From Peptoniphilaceae bacterium (GTDB lineage Bacteria; Bacillota; Clostridia; Tissierellales; Peptoniphilaceae), in the NCBI GenBank assembly GCA_028723425.1, contig JAQYEZ010000061.1, positions 1-37,939 on the forward strand: a stretch of 37,939 nucleotides of DNA. The letters run 5' to 3'. Position 1 is the stretch's first letter. The number at the start of each line of letters is the position of its first letter. Made by a program: the position numbers and the translations under genes. Positions 33,671 through 37,939 of this stretch are shown here, piece by piece. Below the pieces are notes generated by a model, which worked only from the letters and a program-made list of their open reading frames with translations, made no database searches and was not told the origin of the DNA.

Positions 33671-34099
33671 TTATGATAATTTATAGATTTGTACTTGAAA
33701 GCTATCCTTCTCTAAAGTAGCTTGATTATATTTTTTTATCAAAGCATCTAAATCTTTTTTAAACAAGTCATAGGACTTGCTATCAATTTTAAAGCTAAAT
33801 AGCTTTTCTTCCAAGTTCTTATTAAATATTTGGCTATTTGGTATAAAAGCTTTTGCTACAGGCAAAAAATACTTTTGGGTAATACCATTTATAAGTTCAG
33901 TTTTAACTACCTCTACGATTCCATTTTGTTCCAATATTTTAAGGTGGTAATGAACTTTGGAACGACTTACCCCAAGGGCATCTGATAAATCCTGTGCAGT
34001 TTTAGGACTTGTCCCCAAGGTTAATAATATTTTTAATCTTATAGGATCGCTTACTATATTTATTTCTTCTAATGTATTTAATATATGAACGTCTTTCAA
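33671..34099 (-). CDS. ArsR-type winged-helix repressor
   Basis: About 142 residues: an N-terminal winged helix (EEINIVSDPIRLKILLTLGT, then TAQDLSDALGVSRSKVHYHLKILEQNGIV) and a helical C-terminal half. No metal-binding cysteine pair is present, so it probably senses an organic ligand or a protein state. The frame opens at a TTG (34141), but a near-perfect promoter (TTGACA, 17 bp, TATACT at 34130-34158) overlaps those codons. Translation should start after it, at the TTG 34097-34099, which has GAGG 8 nt upstream (product starts MKDVHILNTLEE). It likely represses itself and the MFS pump through the TTTAACGTTAAA sites. Confidence 0.82.
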   Translation of the reverse strand: MKDVHILNTLEEINIVSDPIRLKILLTLGTSPKTAQDLSDALGVSRSKVHYHLKILEQNGIVEVVKTELINGITQKYFLPVAKAFIPNSQIFNKNLEEKLFSFKIDSKSYDLFKKDLDALIKKYNQATLEKDSFQVQIYKLS

Positions 34100-34129
34100 A
34101 TTCCTAGCCTCTTTTATCTTATTTTCTAT

Positions 34130-34158
34130 AGTATAAAGCAAAATTGCCTTATTGTCAA
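34130..34158 (-). promoter_or_regulatory. Promoter of the ArsR-type regulator
   Basis: -35 TTGACA (34153-34158), a 17-bp spacer and -10 TATACT (34130-34135). It is the reason for preferring the downstream start codon of the regulator. Confidence 0.7.
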
Positions 34159-34163
34159 ATATT

Positions 34164-34177
34164 TTTTAACGTTAAAA
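34164..34177. promoter_or_regulatory. ArsR-type operator before the regulator gene
   Basis: TTTTAACGTTAAAA is a perfect 14-bp palindrome 5 bp upstream of the -35 box. A near copy stands before the MFS gene. Confidence 0.6.
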
Positions 34178-34334
34178 TAAAAGAGACATGCAAAATCTTA
34201 TAGTAATTACAGGGTCAAATTTTATATGACAAACTTTATTTCCTGATAGCTTATAAGCCTATACAAATTTTCTTAAAACCTAGATAGGAAAGTTATTTTT
34301 TTCTTGTTTTGGATAGTAATTTAAGCTAAATAAT

Positions 34335-35753
34335 TTAAATATATATCTTGTTGTAAGTCTTATACTCTTCCCTATTTTCTGTATCTGTTATAAGAAAGGT
34401 CCTCTTACTATCCTCAAAGTTTTTAAGGATTAGCAGTCTAATTTTATTATCAACTGACATTAAATTAGAATCAATTAAAATTACCCTATGATCAGCCACA
34501 AGGACTCTTCCCAAGGCAATCCTATCTATTTGGCCTCCAGAAAGGTCATTATTAGTAAGTCTATGTCTTGATTTTAAATCTTCTAGACCTAGAATTTTTA
34601 TAAGCTTATCAAATATTATGGCATCCTTATCAAGGGTAATATTTTCATATAAGTTTTCTGCTAATACTCTTGACCTTTCTAAGATTAAAGGATAATTTTT
34701 ATCAATTGAAATTTTCTTTAGTAGGCGAGTTTTACCACTACCATTTTTACCAATCAAAATATTTATATGCCCTATTTCTAGGCTATTAAGTATTTGATTT
34801 ACTTCTTCCATATTTGTATTAGCATAAGAAGCTTGAAACTTATAAATAATCTTATCGTTTAAGGAATCTAAATTTACTTTAAGTTCGTTGGATACTACTA
34901 TAAAAGTAGATACATAGGTAGATAAGTCATTTATTATAAAGCTATAGCTTATTAATAAGGCTATATCTCCTACTGAAAATGACTCAAAATAAATAGCTGC
35001 CAGTAAAACTATAACAACGTTTGAATCTACAAGAATTTGATTAATAGTATTTATCAAGATATTAAATTTACCATAGTTTAATTTATTGCTCTTATTATTC
35101 TTTAATTGTTGATTATAACTACTGTAGTAATCTTCCCCGCTCGCTTCTAAGTGTATTTTTCTGGATTTTATTATTATATCCTGATATATATTTATAAGGC
35201 TTGATTCACTTTCTCTTATTCTATACTTCTTATCATAAAGTTTATTTCTCAAAAAATTTAATATAAAGAAAATTAAAATAGGAACAATTAAAAGTATTAA
35301 GGCTATGTAAATATTTATAGTTGCAATAATAAGAAAGGCTATAATAGATCCTACAAGACTACAAAATGTATCTATACAATATGATATTATTCCAACAATT
35401 GAGCCAATATCATTCTTTATTACGTCCATAAAATTTTGACTCATTGCTTCTGATATATACTTACTTTCTAAGCATTTATCGATAATTTTCTCATACATAA
35501 ACTTAGACCATTTATGTTGTGACCTAATGTCTATATTGGCTCCTATCTTTATAAGTACTTGTCTAGAAAGAAAAAGAGCTGAATATATAAAAATAATAAC
35601 TATTAGCTTATCTTTATATTTTGTATCAAAATATAGCTTTAGAAGGTAGGCCATTAGCAAGGGAATATTGTGTGCCAAAAGCCAAATAGCAATATCTGAG
35701 GCAAAATAGGCTGGGTATTCTTTTATCATATTTTTTATACTAATTTTTTCCAA
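34335..35753 (-). CDS. ABC exporter half-transporter with degenerate ATPase
   Basis: A 472-residue protein, short for an exporter half (usually 570-600). The membrane domain spans about 1-300. The ATPase has Walker A IGKNGSGKT and a consensus signature NNDLSGGQIDR. Walker B reads VILIDSNLMSVD, so the catalytic glutamate is serine, and the H-loop histidine is missing (FLITDTENR). It cannot form a normal hydrolysis site by itself, but its LSGGQ can complete the partner's. It overlaps the partner gene by 14 bp, so they form a heterodimer. The compact ATPase (about 150 residues) suggests loss of peripheral loops. Substrate unknown. Confidence 0.82.
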   Translation of the reverse strand: MEKISIKNMIKEYPAYFASDIAIWLLAHNIPLLMAYLLKLYFDTKYKDKLIVIIFIYSALFLSRQVLIKIGANIDIRSQHKWSKFMYEKIIDKCLESKYISEAMSQNFMDVIKNDIGSIVGIISYCIDTFCSLVGSIIAFLIIATINIYIALILLIVPILIFFILNFLRNKLYDKKYRIRESESSLINIYQDIIIKSRKIHLEASGEDYYSSYNQQLKNNKSNKLNYGKFNILINTINQILVDSNVVIVLLAAIYFESFSVGDIALLISYSFIINDLSTYVSTFIVVSNELKVNLDSLNDKIIYKFQASYANTNMEEVNQILNSLEIGHINILIGKNGSGKTRLLKKISIDKNYPLILERSRVLAENLYENITLDKDAIIFDKLIKILGLEDLKSRHRLTNNDLSGGQIDRIALGRVLVADHRVILIDSNLMSVDNKIRLLILKNFEDSKRTFLITDTENREEYKTYNKIYI

Positions 35754-37275
35754 GACTAATCACCTCATCTGCCCTATCAATAATTCTTTTTTCATGACTT
35801 ATAATAATTATTATCTTTTTTAGATTTTTGGCTAAGTCAAAAAATTTGTCGCATTTATCATCTTCAAGTCCTAAAAATATCTCATCCATAATTAAAATAT
35901 CTTTGCTAGATTTTAGGGTTTTTATAAGATACAAGCTTCTATATTCTCCATTAGATAATTGAGATAAAGGCGTATTAAAACTTTTATTTATTGAAAATTC
36001 CCTAAGTAGCTTTATAGACTCACCATCTTTTACAATTACATCTTCTACAGTCTTCTTATTATCTAAATCAAGCCTTTGATCAATGTATTCTATCTTTCTA
36101 TTTATTTCATTTTTCTTAAAATTTTTTATATCAATTCCGTTATATCTTACAAAACCATCAGAAGGATCAAAAAGTCTACATATCAAATTAATAAGTGTTG
36201 ATTTGCCAGATCCTGATGGACCTTTTAGCACATATATTTTCTGAGAAAGTTCCATCTTGTAATTGTCAAAAATTTTCTTATCCCCAAATGAAAAACTAAG
36301 CTTGTCTAGGTCAATTGTCTCAAGTTTTTTATCAATAGTCTTAGGACCGTAACTTATATCTTTTAATCTTAATACCTTAACCAATCTTTCTTTTGATAAT
36401 TTAATATTGGGCACAGTTTCCAATTTTAACCTAATTTCCATAATTGGATCTTCTATCATTTCTATATAGTAAATAAAGAGATACAAGGCTCCTATTGAAA
36501 TCAAATTCTTTGGTATAAGGAAAAAACCTAAAATCATTGCGGCTATTTTCATAGAAGTAAAAACAAATATTGAACTTAGCCAATACTCATAAGATATAAA
36601 ATTTGATACTAAGTCAAAATCAAAATAAGTATCTATTGCTTTTCTTAATCTACTTACTAAAAATTTATCTTTTTTTATAAAATAGAATTCTTCAAATGTC
36701 ACAAAAGTTTCATGAAATATGCTTATCATTTTATCAAAAGTATTTTTTGTATTCTCAAACTTAACATAAGAGCTTGCCTTGATTTTATTAAATAAGACAA
36801 ATAAAATTAACAACATTGCTATATATACTATAGAAAAATATGAAAACTTGCTTATTGAAACAATAAATATACCACAAAGCATCAAAAAATTCTTTATTAT
36901 TATTGTTAAAAAATTTATATAAAAATCTATAAGGACATCAATATCATTATTTAAATTTAACAATCTTCCTTCTTCTTCCTTCACAAGGTCCAGATATGAA
37001 CAAAAAAGTAGTTTCTTAGCTATGGTTTTTTTCATTTCATAATCTAATTCAGAAGTAAGATATAAAGTAAGCAAATTATCAAATATATTGAGTATAAGCT
37101 TAGAAACAATTAAGCCAATAATAATTAGAACAATATCCTTTAATATATTTACATTAGAAATATTATCAATAAATTTTGCTATGTACACTGGATAAGCCAC
37201 CATAAGGATAGAAATTGCAATTAAAAATATACCATGAAAAACAATTGCCACTTTTTTCTTAAAATCAATTTTCAT
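35740..37275 (-). CDS. ABC exporter half-transporter with intact catalytic ATPase residues
   Basis: About 511 residues: a six-helix membrane domain (1-310) and an ATPase with Walker A GPSGSGKST, Walker B ILIMDEIFLGLED (catalytic Glu present) and H-loop IIIISHEKR. The signature is degenerate (LSNGEYR). Together with the neighbour it makes one canonical ATP site (its Walker motifs plus the neighbour's LSGGQ) and one dead site, as in known heterodimeric exporters. The frame opens at a GTG (37284). The GGTGG fits the ATG at 37273-37275 (MKIDFKKKVAIVFHG), which I choose. A duplicated copy of this ribosome site and ATG lies 25 bp upstream. Confidence 0.82.
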   Translation of the reverse strand: MKIDFKKKVAIVFHGIFLIAISILMVAYPVYIAKFIDNISNVNILKDIVLIIIGLIVSKLILNIFDNLLTLYLTSELDYEMKKTIAKKLLFCSYLDLVKEEEGRLLNLNNDIDVLIDFYINFLTIIIKNFLMLCGIFIVSISKFSYFSIVYIAMLLILFVLFNKIKASSYVKFENTKNTFDKMISIFHETFVTFEEFYFIKKDKFLVSRLRKAIDTYFDFDLVSNFISYEYWLSSIFVFTSMKIAAMILGFFLIPKNLISIGALYLFIYYIEMIEDPIMEIRLKLETVPNIKLSKERLVKVLRLKDISYGPKTIDKKLETIDLDKLSFSFGDKKIFDNYKMELSQKIYVLKGPSGSGKSTLINLICRLFDPSDGFVRYNGIDIKNFKKNEINRKIEYIDQRLDLDNKKTVEDVIVKDGESIKLLREFSINKSFNTPLSQLSNGEYRSLYLIKTLKSSKDILIMDEIFLGLEDDKCDKFFDLAKNLKKIIIIISHEKRIIDRADEVISLGKN

Positions 37276-37300
37276 ATTTACCACCAGATAAAATCTTCAT
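37265..37300 (-). CDS. Possible 11-codon leader ORF overlapping the ABC start
   Basis: ATG (37298-37300) preceded by GGTGG opens MKILSGGKYEN and stops with TGA at 37265-37267, just inside the ABC gene. The 15-bp block holding ribosome site and start codon (37271-37285) is a direct repeat of 37296-37310. Translation of this short frame could couple to the ABC gene. It may also be only a recent duplication. The 37311-37476 gap also holds a perfect 8-bp hairpin GGGTAGAA/TTCTACCC (37322-37340); I see nothing else in it. Confidence 0.3.
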   Translation of the reverse strand: MKILSGGKYEN

Positions 37301-37310
37301 ATTTACCACC
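37271..37310. repeat. Direct repeat of ribosome site and start codon
   Basis: TTCATATTTACCACC occurs at 37271-37285 and at 37296-37310, offset 25 bp. On the minus strand each copy reads GGTGGTAAATATGAA. Confidence 0.85.
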
Positions 37311-37476
37311 CATTAATAAGAGGGTAGAAAAATTCTACCCACATCCTTAACTGTACTTCTCATTTTTAATTATTCTAATCTTCAATAAGTTGTAAATAGT
37401 TATACTAACTTACACTTAGACATAGATAAGCCTTAAACATGAGCTTTTTAAAGATTACTTAAGCTACGCTTTTCGC

Positions 37477-37800
37477 TTATATTTGATAAATCTTCTCATA
37501 TATAGATTCTAAGGAGTAGTAATTTTTTTCTATCTTACATATTTTAGATGAATTCATTAATACAATTTTTAAAAAAATATTGAGATCTTCGATGTTATTT
37601 ATTAAAAATATATTGGCACTGGTTTGATTAAAGTTAACATCGTAGCCTTTCAATTTGTCTGAAATATCTTTATCAATTTCTATTTCATAATAAAAATCAC
37701 TAATATTTTCTTCTACCTTAATTATTTCTCCTTCTTTGATAAAAATAATTCTGTCTGATACTTTCTCTATTTCGCTTAGGTTATGGGATGAAAATATTAT
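37477..37800 (-). pseudogene. ABC transporter ATPase, C-terminal stump cut by an insertion
   Basis: 108 codons remain, up to a TAA at 37477-37479. The preserved part starts IIFSSHNLSEIEKVSDRIIF (H-loop and D-loop end of an ABC-2/bacitracin-type ATPase), runs through IKEGEIIKVEE, and then a divergent C-terminal domain. Walker A, the signature and the start are missing. At 37800 the homology stops exactly where TGTCA of an IS-like end begins. The gene is therefore broken, and its permease partner is not in the window. It was probably an exporter or self-resistance ATPase like the neighbouring ABC genes. Confidence 0.72.
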
Positions 37801-37939
37801 GTCAAGCGCAAATTAAAATGTCAGTAAAAATATCAAAACATTAGCCCGGTTTTTTCCTTGGGGCTTTGCCCCAAACCCCATCCTCGAAGGATTCGTCAGC
37901 CAATTAAATTGGCTGGACACAATAGGATATTTTTTTCTC
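37800..37939. mobile_element. End of an IS element, probably IS21-like
   Basis: The sequence begins TGTCA (37800-37804), AGCGCAAATTAAAA, TGTCA (37819-37823). Repeated TGTCA-type end blocks like this occur in IS21-family elements of Firmicutes. The following bases are richer in G+C and contain the hairpins TTGGGGC/GCCCCAA (about 37858-37874) and CAGCCAATT/AATTGGCTG (about 37898-37916). No transposase codons can be identified within the 140 bases available, so the family is tentative. Confidence 0.45.

Noticed and set aside
33671-34141. The long start (TTG at 34141) of the ArsR-type regulator.
   Set aside because: A TTGACA-17-TATACT promoter overlaps these codons, and a better-placed GAGG precedes the TTG at 34099.
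37824-37939. An open minus-strand frame in the IS-like end reading through NWLTNPSRMGFGAKPQGKNR.
   Set aside because: The bases form hairpins typical of IS ends, the frame has no start in the window, and the product matches nothing I know.
1-37939. CRISPR arrays, tRNA or rRNA genes and riboswitches.
   Set aside because: No regularly spaced repeats, no cloverleaf or rRNA-like blocks, and no recognisable riboswitch core were found in the gaps on either strand.

Overview
The window comes from a low-GC, anaerobic Gram-positive bacterium. Protein style, AT-rich codons, strong AGGAGG-type ribosome sites and TTGACA/TATAAT promoters point to the Firmicutes. The gene mix (hexuronide catabolism, M42 peptidase, many ABC exporters) would suit Anaerococcus, Peptoniphilus or a relative, but the genus is an inference. 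No rRNA, tRNA, CRISPR array or replication origin was seen.

Left part (1-14335, all minus strand): a beta-glucuronide and hexuronate catabolic regulon. Two units, uidB-uidA (GPH-family carrier, GH2 beta-glucuronidase) and uxuB-uxuA-eda-kdgK-like (the last cut by the window edge), lie next to lacI-dctP-dctQ-dctM-GH3 (LacI-family regulator, TRAP carrier, glycosidase) and a separate kdgK. Glucuronides would be imported and cleaved, and glucuronate would pass via fructuronate, mannonate, KDG and KDPG to pyruvate and glyceraldehyde 3-phosphate. No uronate isomerase (uxaC) is visible. Near-identical TGTAACCGNTTACA palindromes stand at three of these promoters.

Middle (14491-26963): a nucleoside-type ABC importer (two permeases, a double ATPase, and a PnrA/BMP lipoprotein in its own transcript), an M42 aminopeptidase, a heterodimeric ABC exporter pair, and a plus-strand glycerol unit (glpF plus an FAD-dependent glycerol-3-phosphate dehydrogenase-like protein) with a terminator hairpin in its leader.

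RiPP island (26965-32331): the most interesting part. On the minus strand lie a 44-residue precursor peptide missing from ordinary ORF calls (Glu-rich leader, core CGIGCGGTSGTKD), a JAMM/JAB-fold putative metalloprotease, a radical SAM/SPASM maturase and an ABC exporter without a peptidase domain. Upstream and divergent are a 284-residue HTH regulator of PlcR/Rgg-like build and a 44-residue signal-peptide-like gene, resembling PlcR-PapR or Rgg-SHP quorum sensing. A 26-bp inverted repeat (24 matches) flanks the precursor gene, and one arm covers the start codon of the JAMM gene. A remnant of an IS256-family transposase lies inside the island.

Right part (32361-37939): an ArsR-type regulator with an MFS efflux pump, both carrying a TTTAACGTTAAA-like operator; a heterodimeric ABC exporter with one degenerate ATP site; and the C-terminal stump of a further ABC ATPase, cut off by what looks like the end of an IS21-like insertion sequence.
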